NCBI GenBank assembly: GCA_964428885.1
Contig: CAYRZP010000048.1
Span: 1-15,854, forward strand
DNA: 15,854 nt
Reading direction: 5' to 3'
Origin: JAQVQN01 sp964428885
GTDB taxonomy: Bacteria > Verrucomicrobiota > Kiritimatiellia > RFP12 > UBA1067
Shown here: positions 5,229 to 12,474 of the stretch, one piece after another
Layout of the letters: each line of letters begins with the position of its first letter
How positions within the stretch are numbered: the first letter of the stretch is position 1
Program-made: the position numbers and the translations under genes
Notes under the pieces: model-generated
Database searches by the model: none
What the model was told of the DNA's origin: nothing
What the model saw: the letters and a program-made list of their open reading frames with translations, nothing else

Positions 5229-8015
5229 TCAGCGCGCCACGAGTTCGTAAGTCATTGTCGCTTCTTCACGGCCCGAAATTTCCAGCGTAAAAGAATAAGC
5301 GTCTTTTTCGTAGTTCGCCGGAACGTCGCGGATGAACGTGCCGTCAGACCTTATCGCGTGCAGCTTGAGACCCCTCACGTCGCTCTTGAACGAGACCTCC
5401 GCCTTGGCCGCGAAGGCGAGGTAGGGGAGCGTGCCGGCCTTTTCGATCGTGTGCATCTTCTCGGAATCGAAGTTCTCGTCCGAATTGACGGCGTTCGTGA
5501 GGTGGAAGAGGAGTATCTTTTTCGATTTACGCAGATCCGCGCCGTCCATCGCGCTCGCAGCGATGGTGGTGAAGGTCTCGACCGGCTTGAGGCTGAGTCC
5601 GCCCGCCGTGAAGCCGCCGTCCTTTTCGCCGCCCTTGTAGGCGACGATCACCTCGGTTTTCGGCGTCGCAACGAGGAGGCGCCCCTTGCGGCAAAGCGTG
5701 ATCTCGCCCGTGTCGGAGATGAACTCGCGTTCGCTCTTGTAGAGTTCCGGCAATTCTTTGACGTTCTCACCTGTCACGACTTTCTCGAAGTTCCCCTTCG
5801 GCGCGCCACCCTTGCCGACGTACTGCGAACCGATGCGGTGGATGAAGCCCTGGGTGACGAAGCGGTTGTTGAAAAGTCCCTTCGCCCACATGTCGCCGCG
5901 CCCGTCCTTTGTCGCCTCCTCTTCGTCGACGGCGTAACAGTAAGCCTCCTTCGCTGGCGCGGCGTCGCCGCGGCGGAAGAGGAGCACGGTGAGGCGTTCC
6001 GAAAGCTGGTTCACCGGGTCGTTAACTATGTCGAAATGCGCGATCGGCGACTGCGCGACGACGCGCTTCGTCTCGTGGCTCCATGCGAAGCGGTACAGGG
6101 CATCCCAGTCCTGCAGAGCGGCGTAGGCACCCATCGTCGGGCCCGATTCCGCGCGGTAGCGGTTGGGCTGGCAGAAGTTCCATTCGGTGATGACCATGGG
6201 CTTGCCGAAAACCCGCGACGGGGCCTTCATGACCGGGATGTGGTAGGCCGCATGAGAGCACTTGGTGTTGGAGCACTGATTCCAATACTGCTTGGGCCAG
6301 CCCTGCGGATGGTCCGCGTAGCCGTGATTGTCGACGATGTCGAGCGCGGCGCGAATCGGCGTCTGGGACTTGAGATCCCACCAGTTCTCACTCGTCATCA
6401 GAGCCTTGACGCCGAGACCGCGCAGGAAATCGGCGGTCTCCTTTTGCGACTTTAGCTTAGCCGCGATGAGGAAGCGCGCCAGGACCGCCTTCTCGTCGCC
6501 GGCGGCGTCCTTCCCTTCCGCTTCGCGCCACTTGGAAAACGCGGCGGCGACGAACGGTTTCAACTTGGCGCCGCCAGAGACGGACATGATGGAATCCTCG
6601 TTCACGGGGCAGATAAAGACGAGCGAAGGATCGTGCTTCCACGCGATGCCCGTGTAGGGATTGACGTGGTTCATGAGCTTTTCCGCGAACTTGCACCACG
6701 CCTTGAAAGCCGGCGGATGGAACGGGATGAAGCCCTTGACCTGTCCGTAATCGAGTTTGCCGAGACCCTCGATCTCCCCTTCCGCGAAGCGCCGCATCTG
6801 GTAGAGGTCGGTGGTCGAATACATGCCCTCGCGCTTCATCGCGAAGAACATGTAGTCAACGCGGTCGAGTTCCTCCGGATCGATGTCCGCCGAGTCCCAC
6901 GCCTGCCAGTCGTTTTTCTGCAGGGTGACGTCGTGGTGGTGGTAGCGCACCGCGTTGTAGCCCATGCGTCGGAAGTCCTTCGCGAGCTTGTCGCAGGCGG
7001 CGTGCTGGAGCGCCTTTTTCTCTTCGCGCGTCTTGCCGCCTTTTTCGGAGTGTTTGAGTGAGTTCGCGTCGAAGTTGAGGTTCGCGCCGACGAGGCGCAC
7101 GCGCTCGCCGCTCTTCTCGCCCACGAGGTGGCCGTTCGTGTCCGGGACGAGCCGCCCGTGCTTGCTCGAAGCCGGACAGTCGTTTTTGAATATCCCCGAA
7201 AAGTCAAGGATGGTGTTGTCCTTCACCTGCGTCGTAAACGGGAAGACGGTCCAAGCCGCGCCGTTGGTGATCACGTATTTCGGTTTCGGCGGCGGCGGGG
7301 GCGTCCACGGCTTTGCGGCGAACTTGGGATGGCCCTCGGCGAGGAACGAATAGGCGATCGAGGTCTCCTTGCCATCCTTGGTGTTGCGGAAGTCGAACTG
7401 TACCTCCCACTGCTTCTTCTTGTCCTTCGGAGCGACGAGTTTGACGTCCGCGTCTTTCACGTCCCAGAAGGCTATCGTCGTTCCGCCGTCGGCGGATTCG
7501 AAGACAAAGGGCCCCGGTCCCGCGAGCGTTGTCTCCCCATCGTTCGGCAGCGGACGCTTATGGCCGCCGGCCGAGTAGGCGCCGCCGGTGAAGACGCTCT
7601 GCGCTAGCGGGAAGAACGAGAAGATGCGGTTCGCATTCAGCTTCTCGCGTCCGCCCTCCGGCGTGAATTTCCAACTCACGGTTTTCGCGTAGGGTTTGTC
7701 CTTGACGTTACGGATTTCCTGATGGAACTTCATCTTGGCGTTCGGCACGCCTAAGATCCCGTCCCAAACGTATTCCCCTTGCGTCAGGTCATTGCGCTCC
7801 GACTTAGCGGCGTAGTCCTGCGCGGAGTATTCCCAGTTGGGTCCGAAAGCGACGACGTTTTCCGCCGCCCAGCCGCCCGTCTCGGGCCAGGTGACGCCGC
7901 GCACGACGAGCGTGCCGCGCTCTTCGACCTGCACGGCCATCGGCTTCTTTTCCGCCGCGGCGCACAACGCCGCCCCCGCCAAGACACCGGCCAACAAAAC
8001 AGGCATGTCTTTCAT
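5229..8015 (-). CDS. Large secreted clan GH-A glycoside hydrolase
   Basis: 928 residues from the ATG at 8015, with a strong GGAGGG ribosome binding site 6 nt upstream. Signal peptide at 1-21 (MKDMPVLLAGVLAGAALCAAA). Residues about 24-235 form a beta-rich domain, followed by a proline-rich linker (PWTPPPPPKPK, about 237-246). The barrel starts near RVRLVGANLNFDANS (305-319) and MGYNAVRYHHHDV (351-363). E473 in VFICPVNEDS is the likely acid/base and E611 in PMVITEWNF the likely nucleophile, the spacing and wording of GH5-like retaining enzymes. A C-terminal beta domain follows (about 740-928). The substrate cannot be read from sequence; a beta-linked polysaccharide is likely. I cannot place it in one GH family with certainty. 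A dyad operator candidate lies 34 bp upstream. Confidence 0.82.
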   Translation of the reverse strand: MKDMPVLLAGVLAGAALCAAAEKKPMAVQVEERGTLVVRGVTWPETGGWAAENVVAFGPNWEYSAQDYAAKSERNDLTQGEYVWDGILGVPNAKMKFHQEIRNVKDKPYAKTVSWKFTPEGGREKLNANRIFSFFPLAQSVFTGGAYSAGGHKRPLPNDGETTLAGPGPFVFESADGGTTIAFWDVKDADVKLVAPKDKKKQWEVQFDFRNTKDGKETSIAYSFLAEGHPKFAAKPWTPPPPPKPKYVITNGAAWTVFPFTTQVKDNTILDFSGIFKNDCPASSKHGRLVPDTNGHLVGEKSGERVRLVGANLNFDANSLKHSEKGGKTREEKKALQHAACDKLAKDFRRMGYNAVRYHHHDVTLQKNDWQAWDSADIDPEELDRVDYMFFAMKREGMYSTTDLYQMRRFAEGEIEGLGKLDYGQVKGFIPFHPPAFKAWCKFAEKLMNHVNPYTGIAWKHDPSLVFICPVNEDSIMSVSGGAKLKPFVAAAFSKWREAEGKDAAGDEKAVLARFLIAAKLKSQKETADFLRGLGVKALMTSENWWDLKSQTPIRAALDIVDNHGYADHPQGWPKQYWNQCSNTKCSHAAYHIPVMKAPSRVFGKPMVITEWNFCQPNRYRAESGPTMGAYAALQDWDALYRFAWSHETKRVVAQSPIAHFDIVNDPVNQLSERLTVLLFRRGDAAPAKEAYCYAVDEEEATKDGRGDMWAKGLFNNRFVTQGFIHRIGSQYVGKGGAPKGNFEKVVTGENVKELPELYKSEREFISDTGEITLCRKGRLLVATPKTEVIVAYKGGEKDGGFTAGGLSLKPVETFTTIAASAMDGADLRKSKKILLFHLTNAVNSDENFDSEKMHTIEKAGTLPYLAFAAKAEVSFKSDVRGLKLHAIRSDGTFIRDVPANYEKDAYSFTLEISGREEATMTYELVAR

Positions 8016-8048
8016 TTTTAGCCCTCCGGAGACTTCCGACTTGGGATT

Positions 8049-8073
8049 ATTGTAACCACGAAGTGTTTACAAT
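8049..8073. promoter_or_regulatory. Dyad operator candidate in front of the large GH gene
   Basis: ATTGTAA (8049-8055) and TTACAAT (8067-8073) form a perfect 7-bp inverted repeat with an 11-bp spacer, 34-58 bp upstream of the ATG at 8015. The half near the gene also reads TACAAT on the minus strand, a good -10 box with no fitting -35 box, so activator-dependent or repressor-covered transcription is possible. The regulator is not visible in the window. Confidence 0.45.
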
Positions 8074-8291
8074 GGCGAGGGGAAAAGAGGGGCATTAAAA
8101 ACGGAGGCGGGCAGGACGCGCCCGCGTTCTCCGGAGACGGGGCGGAGATCTTTCAATATGCGCGAAAAAGAAACTCATGCCGGGGGAGAGTTGCTTCGAA
8201 TGATTAAATGCCTTGGCAAACACGGTCAAGCGCCCGTTTTTCTCAATCGTTCATTTCATTTTGCACTTCGCCCTTGCAGAGGCACAGCGGT

Positions 8292-8321
8292 TTGGCATTC
8301 TCAAAGGCATGTGTTCATAAG
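8292..8321 (+). promoter_or_regulatory. Weak promoter candidate for the antiporter/dehydrogenase pair
   Basis: TTGGCA (8292-8297, 5/6) and CATAAG (8316-8321, 4/6) with an 18-bp spacer. Transcription would start near 8328, about 45 nt before the GTG at 8373. The match is modest and could be chance. Confidence 0.3.
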
Positions 8322-8372
8322 GATGGGTCAGGACACGCACATCTGGCAGGAGGAGTTGTTATCGACGAGAAT

Positions 8373-9778
8373 GTGATTCATGTTGGCGCATGGTCGCTGC
8401 TGCCAGCCGCCTTGGCCGTGACACTGGCTTTTCTGACCCGCGAAGCCGTGTTTTCCCTGCTGATCGCCTGCCTGACCGGACTGCTGATCATCGGCGAGGG
8501 GCCTTGGGGTCTGCCCGGCTTGTTCCAGCGCGCTCTGGGAACACCCGCCTTCATCTGGGTTTCTCTGATCGAGATCAACATCAGCATCCTCGTGGCCTTC
8601 TTCCTGCGCAGCGCCTCCACTGAAACCTTCGCACGCCAGATGGAGCGTCGCCTGCGCTCGCGCAAACAGGTGCAGTTGTTCGGCTGGTTTCTGAGCATGC
8701 TGATCTTTTTCAGCGACTACTTCTCGCCTTGTTGACTGGTTCGGTCTTACGCGGCATGACCGACCGTTCGGGCATCTCGCGGGAGAAGCTCGCCTATATC
8801 TGCGATTCGACAGCGGCGCCGATGTGCGTGATCGTCCCCCTGAGCGCGTGGGCGATCTACATCTCCGGCCTGTTGGTCGGCATCGGGCCGCTCGTCGACA
8901 ATCAGGCCGCGCTCGGTTTTTTCGTCCATTCCATACCCTTCAACTTCTACTCGTGGATCACCGTGGGCATGGTCGGTTTGATAGCGATCGGGCTGCTGCC
9001 AGACTTCGGTCCGATGCGGCGCGCCGAAGAGCGCGCCCGGAACGAGGGCAAGCCCCTGGCCGACGGCGCGACGCCGATGATGTGTTCGGAACTCGCGGAC
9101 ATGACTCCTGCCGAACAGATTGTCAAGCCGCGCTTGGCCGTCAATTTCTTCATTCCGATTGCGATCGTCGTTAGCATTTCCGCGGGCAGTTACGCCATCA
9201 CCGGCACCGCGCGGATTCTCGATGGGTTCATGTCGGCGGTGGCGTATCTCGGCATCGCCCTCTGGCTGCAAGGTATACCAGTGAAGGATTTGATCGCCAC
9301 CAGCATTCAAGGCGTGAAAGGCGTCGTGCCGGCCATGCTGATTCTGGCCATGGCATACACGATCAACGTGGTTAGTAAAGAGCTGGGGACCGCGACCTTC
9401 GTGGTCGAGTCTACCCGGGGCTGGCTCACCCCCACTTGGCTTCCGGTTCTGACCTTCTTGTTGTGCGCTATTGTTTCCTTCTCAACCGGAACATCCTGGG
9501 GCACATACGCGATCGTCATACCGATCGCCATGCCGATAGCGTTTACCTTCAGCGGCGGGGCGATCAACACCCTCACCATTGCCACACTCGCCGCGATCGC
9601 TGGCGGCGGGGTCTTCGGCGACCACTGCTCCCCGCTCTCCGACACCACCATCCTATCTTCGTTCGGCGCAGCCAGCGACCACATTGATCATGTCAAAACC
9701 CAGCTTCCGTACGCGCTCACAGCCGCGGCGAGCGTTCTCGTACTTTATGCCGTGCTCGGCCAGCTCTTGTGGCGCTGA
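8373..9778 (+). pseudogene. nhaC: NhaC-family Na+/H+ antiporter, frameshifted
   Basis: Two frames make one NhaC-like membrane protein of about 468 residues. The first frame (from GTG 8373; AWSLLPAALAVTLAFLTREAVFS, LIEINISILVAFFLRS) reads to FFSDYFSPC and stops at 8735. The second frame continues with LLTGSVLRGMTDRSGISREKLAYICDSTAAP to 9778. Family landmarks in the second part: FSTGTSWGTYAIVIPIA and GGGVFGDHCSPLSDTTILSS followed by SDHIDHVKTQLPYAL. The join needs CCT TTG TTG, while the sequence has CCTTGTTG, so one T is missing near 8729. The family exchanges sodium or an organic cation/anion for protons across the inner membrane. The start is unclear: a strong AGGAGG (8348-8353) is 19 nt before GTG 8373 and only 7 nt before an in-frame ATC at 8361. 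The frameshift may be a true mutation or a sequencing error. Confidence 0.8.
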
Positions 9779-9878
9779 CCCCGCGCACATACCCCTGAGC
9801 AGGGACATTTTCAAACAGTCATGTACGAAAGAGCTTTAAAACACTCACCGCCTGACGGTGAAACTGAGGAATAGAACA

Positions 9879-11003
9879 ATGATAATCGGTGTGCCTAAGG
9901 AAATCAAAGAAGGCGAATGCCGCGTGGCCCTGACCACGGTCGGCGCGGAAATCCTAACCTCGCACGGACATGAGGTTCTGATCGAAACGGGCGCAGGCGT
10001 CGCGGCCGGCATGGACGACGTGGACTATGTCAGCGCAGGCGCCCGCATCCTGCCGGACATGACCGAGATATACGGCCTTTCAGAGATGGTCATGAAGGTC
10101 AAGGAGATCCTGCCGCCGGAGTACCCGCTCTTGCGCGAGAATCAGATCGTGTTCACCTATATTCACTCCGCCATCCGGCCGGTGCAGACCCAGGTGCTGC
10201 TGGACCGCAAGGTGATCGGCATCGCGTATGAGAACGTCACGCCGGACGGGCGCGAATTTCCGCTGCTCTTGCCGATGAGCGAGATCGCCGGAGAGGTCGG
10301 CCTGCTGCTGGGCGCGGTTCAGATGTTCAGCGTCAACGGCGGCAGCGGCTTGCTGCCCGGCGGCGCGCCGGGTGTCGAACCCGCCAAGATCGCCGTGCTC
10401 GGAGCCGGCAATGTGGGCATCGGCGCCACCCGCTACGCGCTGGGACTGGGCGCTGACGTGACCCTGCTCGACATCGATATCGCCCGGTTGCGCATGATCC
10501 GGCGCGAGGTTTTTCCCAACATCAAGACACTGCATTGCAACCGGCCCAACGTGGAGCGGATCTTGCGCGAGTCTGACATGCTGGTCAATGCGGTCAAATG
10601 GGTGCCGGGGTTAACCATCGTCTCGCGCGACATGCTAAAGCTAATGAAACGCAGCGCGCTGATCGTGGACATTGACTGCGAACCAAAAGGTTGCATCGAG
10701 ACCTGCCGCTTCTCGACGCATGCCGACCCGGTTTACGAGGTTGACGGCATCCGGCACGTGTGCGTGCCGAACCTGCCTTCCGCAACGGCCCGCACATCTT
10801 CCTTCGCGCTGTGCAACGCCACATTGCCGTATGCCGTGGAACTGGCGGACAAAGGCTGGTTTCAAGCTGTCACGGATAACGCCGCATTGCGCAACGGCAT
10901 GAGTTTCGCCAAAGGCTATCTGACCTTCCTGCCGACGGCCGAGGCGCAGAAACGCCCCTACACCACACCTGAAGAAGCCCTGAATAAATTGGGCGCCCCC
11001 TGA
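9879..11003 (+). CDS. ald: Divergent alanine dehydrogenase (AlaDH/PNT family)
   Basis: 374 residues from ATG 9879, with GAGGA 9 nt upstream; a GTG at 9858 is in frame but lies in the ribosome-binding region. It has the full AlaDH layout: IIGVPKEIKEGECRVALT with R15, MVMKVKEI with K75, FTYIH with H96, a Rossmann motif VLGAGNVG (173-180) followed by TLLDID, and the C-terminal PNLPSATARTSSFALCNATLPYAVELADKGW region. AlaDH interconverts L-alanine with pyruvate, ammonia and NADH in the cytoplasm. The loop normally reading VDIAIDQGG is VDIDCEPKG here, so the catalytic aspartate of that motif appears replaced (E268 or K270 by position). The segment QTQVLLDRKVIGIAYENV is also atypical. A related substrate is therefore possible. 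It lies 100 bp after the antiporter gene on the same strand and may be co-transcribed. Confidence 0.8.
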   Translation: MIIGVPKEIKEGECRVALTTVGAEILTSHGHEVLIETGAGVAAGMDDVDYVSAGARILPDMTEIYGLSEMVMKVKEILPPEYPLLRENQIVFTYIHSAIRPVQTQVLLDRKVIGIAYENVTPDGREFPLLLPMSEIAGEVGLLLGAVQMFSVNGGSGLLPGGAPGVEPAKIAVLGAGNVGIGATRYALGLGADVTLLDIDIARLRMIRREVFPNIKTLHCNRPNVERILRESDMLVNAVKWVPGLTIVSRDMLKLMKRSALIVDIDCEPKGCIETCRFSTHADPVYEVDGIRHVCVPNLPSATARTSSFALCNATLPYAVELADKGWFQAVTDNAALRNGMSFAKGYLTFLPTAEAQKRPYTTPEEALNKLGAP

Positions 11004-11184
11004 ACGGAGCGGGGCTTAACGCCTTAGTGGTATTCCGTCAGGGTTATTCGGGACGTCCCGGTTCAACCGCGGCCTGTGGTGGCGGAAGCCCGGCACGTTC
11101 AAATGGTTGTTCGCCTGACCGTCATGCTGGTTCGGCATCGGCTAGGGAAAGTTACACATAGACAGCGCATAAGTAAGGCGGCTT

Positions 11185-11370
11185 ATGAGAAAATTTGCGG
11201 TGTGTGTGACGGTGATCTTGTGCGCGGTGGCCGCTTGGTCTACGCCGCCCGGACAGTACCGGGTCAAGCTACGGCCAGAGGGGGCGGCGTCGAGTTCGCC
11301 GCTCGCGGTTTTGAAAATACACTTCAGCGAAGTGTTAGGCCTTGTTGAGTGGTTCGTAATCGAGTTCTAA
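11185..11370 (+). pseudogene. 5' remnant of a secreted-protein gene
   Basis: An ATG at 11185, preceded by AAGG, starts a clear signal peptide (MRKFAVCVTVILCAVAAWS) and continues TPPGQYRVKLRPEG. At about codon 45 (near 11319) it runs into the antisense 3' end of the Dabb gene, and the remaining codons (HFSEVLGLVEWFVIEF) are only antisense of it. The frame stops at 11370. The signal peptide and ribosome binding site argue for a once-real exported protein whose body was lost by an insertion or deletion at about 11315-11320. The first 181 bp after the ald gene (11004-11184) contain only a 12-bp palindrome CGGGACGTCCCG at 11049-11060. A chance frame remains possible. Confidence 0.45.
11314..11335 (-). 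terminator. Small hairpin at the Dabb stop codon
   Basis: ACACTTC (11319-11325) and GAAGTGT (11329-11335) form a perfect 7-bp stem with a 3-nt loop, overlapping the stop codon. On the minus strand it is followed by ATTTTC, a short T tract, which fits a weak intrinsic terminator. Confidence 0.4.
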
Positions 11371-11634
11371 AAACTCACTCACCTCTGGAATCCAGCGAGT
11401 CTGAACGAAGTGAATATGGTCCGGATGCTCGTTATAGCTTTGGTAATCTTGAAGAGACGAGAACTCCATGGACAGTCCGAAGTGATACATGTTCTTTTGG
11501 CTTGTCTGCCTGAGGGTTTCGAAATTCTTGACCGATGGAATCTCTGCAAGTGTTCCAGCCGCTTGAAGAAAGTCATCTTCGGCCTTTGAGCCTGCGGGGT
11601 GTTTGAGCCTGAATGTTACAGTGTGACGAATCAT
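11335..11634 (-). CDS. Dabb-domain (stress-responsive alpha/beta barrel) protein
   Basis: 99 residues from ATG 11634, with GGAAGA 4 nt upstream (GGAAGATTATG). A further ATG-type frame to 11673 only adds unlikely codons from the palindrome. It has the Dabb pattern: MIRHTVTFRLKHPAGSKAEDDFL, VKNFETLRQTS, YHFGLSMEFSSLQDYQSYNEHPDHIHFV, IPEVSEFLELDYEPL. Proteins of this small dimeric ferredoxin-like fold are cytoplasmic, and their function is mostly unknown. The length is normal for a single domain. It lies downstream of the toxin-antitoxin pair on the same strand, separated by two strong hairpins. Confidence 0.85.
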   Translation of the reverse strand: MIRHTVTFRLKHPAGSKAEDDFLQAAGTLAEIPSVKNFETLRQTSQKNMYHFGLSMEFSSLQDYQSYNEHPDHIHFVQTRWIPEVSEFLELDYEPLNKA

Positions 11635-11655
11635 AATCTTCCTTTCAGCCCGGCC

Positions 11656-11687
11656 CGTTCCCGCGACGCGCAAGCGTCGCGGGAACG
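11656..11687. repeat. Perfect 14-bp-stem palindrome with GCAA loop
   Basis: CGTTCCCGCGACGC (11656-11669), loop GCAA, then the exact reverse complement GCGTCGCGGGAACG (11674-11687). It is 22 bp upstream of the Dabb start codon. There is no T tract on either side. It may act as an mRNA hairpin between the toxin and Dabb genes, or be a dispersed palindromic repeat. Confidence 0.75.
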
Positions 11688-11693
11688 ACGGCA

Positions 11694-11736
11694 GCGTTCA
11701 GGCTGGAGGCGCGCTTGCGCCGATAGCCTGCAACGC
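11694..11736. repeat. Imperfect long hairpin after the toxin gene
   Basis: Three successive 5-bp stems share one axis: GCGTT/AACGC, AGGCT/AGCCT and GGCGC/GCGCC, with small internal loops and a GCTT tip. It starts 10 bp past the toxin stop. The shape resembles folded integron attC sites, but complete R' and R'' boxes are not present. Confidence 0.55.
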
Positions 11737-11746
11737 CTTGTTCAAT

Positions 11747-12007
11747 TCATGAGCGATATACTTCTCTCCGGTGTCCAACTTTTACGACACAGACAATCAA
11801 ATCGGCATTCTGGATTTCGTATAGCACCCGATATACGCCGCATCGCAATCGGTATTTCTCCGGTCCAGATAACTTGCGGCTTTGCTGAGGGCGGGGATTG
11901 TTCGCTAGTTCGGCGATCTCAGCAATAATACGTTGGACATCACGTTCGAGGATCGGTTCCAAGTCCTTGCGCACGGACTTGCGCAAGACAATCTCATATC
12001 TTGCCAT
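11747..12007 (-). CDS. RelE/ParE-family toxin
   Basis: 86 residues from ATG 12007, overlapping the antitoxin gene by 14 bp. It shows the RelE-fold pattern: MARYEIVLRKSVRKDLEPI at the N-terminus, NNPRPQQSRKLSGPEKYRLRCGVYRVLYEI in the middle and the typical end VVKVGHRREVYRS. RelE-type toxins cleave mRNA on the ribosome; ParE-type toxins inhibit gyrase. The KLSG..YRLR.G.YRVLYEI and GHRREVYR wording favours the RelE type. It forms a toxin-antitoxin operon with the gene just upstream and is regulated through that gene's promoter. Confidence 0.88.
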   Translation of the reverse strand: MARYEIVLRKSVRKDLEPILERDVQRIIAEIAELANNPRPQQSRKLSGPEKYRLRCGVYRVLYEIQNADLIVCVVKVGHRREVYRS

Positions 12008-12227
12008 TGCGTTTGAGTTCCTTCACAAAGTTTTCGAACTTTATCGTTGGCTCATATTTTCGGGCATCGAAAATCCCGAGGTCGTCAGCGTCCTCTGCCA
12101 GCTCGGTGCGTACCGCGTCGTTGAGCAAATCCGACAGGGAGCGGGATGTCTCAAGGGACTTCAGGCGAAGAGCGCGGTGCAGCGTCGGCTCCAAATAAAT
12201 GGTCGCTCGTTTGGTCAGTCTAGTCAT
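11994..12227 (-). CDS. Ribbon-helix-helix antitoxin
   Basis: 77 residues from ATG 12227, with AGG 8 nt upstream. The N-terminal beta strand TKRATIYLEPTLHRALRLK and helices ETSRSLSDLLNDAVRTELAED form a ribbon-helix-helix DNA-binding domain. The C-terminal tail DLGIFDARKYEPTIKFENFVKELKRNGKI would wrap around the toxin. Its stop overlaps the toxin start, which couples their translation. Such antitoxins repress their own promoter, here at 12250-12278, where an imperfect dyad is seen. Confidence 0.88.
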   Translation of the reverse strand: MTRLTKRATIYLEPTLHRALRLKSLETSRSLSDLLNDAVRTELAEDADDLGIFDARKYEPTIKFENFVKELKRNGKI

Positions 12228-12249
12228 TCACTGCCTCATTTCTTACCGC

Positions 12250-12278
12250 ACAATAGCATCATAACGCTATGCTGTCAA
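12250..12278 (-). promoter_or_regulatory. Promoter and operator of the toxin-antitoxin operon
   Basis: On the minus strand a perfect -35 TTGACA (12278-12273) and TATTGT (12255-12250, 4/6) are separated by 17 bp. An inverted repeat ATAGC...GCTAT (12253-12270) fills the spacer and -10 box, where the ribbon-helix-helix antitoxin would bind. Transcription would start about 16 nt before the ATG at 12227. Confidence 0.7.
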
Positions 12279-12474
12279 TATGTGTAGTAATTTTGTGAGA
12301 GGGATGACGGATTTAAGCATGGATAAGCGCTGCATTCCCCGGTATTCCCGCATGCCAACATTTCTCCAGTTACCACTTCGTTTGTTGCCGTCTTTTTTTT
12401 TGGCTTTTCGGACACGACGGTAGTCGCAGTATTTGGTAGTATGATGACATGACACAACAAGGGGGTTGAAGAAT

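Larger units (their letters stand above)
8016..8372. other. Divergent intergenic region
   Basis: About 350 bp between the large GH gene (minus) and the antiporter gene (plus). Besides the dyad at 8049-8073 it holds a GCGGGC/GCCCGC hairpin (8107-8125) and a weak promoter candidate at 8292-8321. Short open frames here (for example 8158-8376) have no protein-like composition, and I see no gene. Confidence 0.5.

Noticed and set aside
5196..6455. 419-codon open frame on the plus strand
   Set aside because: Antisense shadow of the large GH gene; arginine- and valine-rich composition with no signal or domain.
8208..8372. Longer N-terminus for the antiporter from ATG 8208
   Set aside because: The 55 added residues are polar with no family resemblance; NhaC proteins begin near the first membrane segment, which starts at about 8385.
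8724..8740. Programmed frameshift in the antiporter gene
   Set aside because: No X XXY YYZ slippery heptamer and no conserved regulatory reason in this family; a lost T explains the join simply.
11200..11740. Canonical integron attC sites
   Set aside because: Hairpins and the AACAAGGC phrase are suggestive, but no paired RYYYAAC and GTTRRRY boxes at the right distance were found, and there is no integrase in the window.
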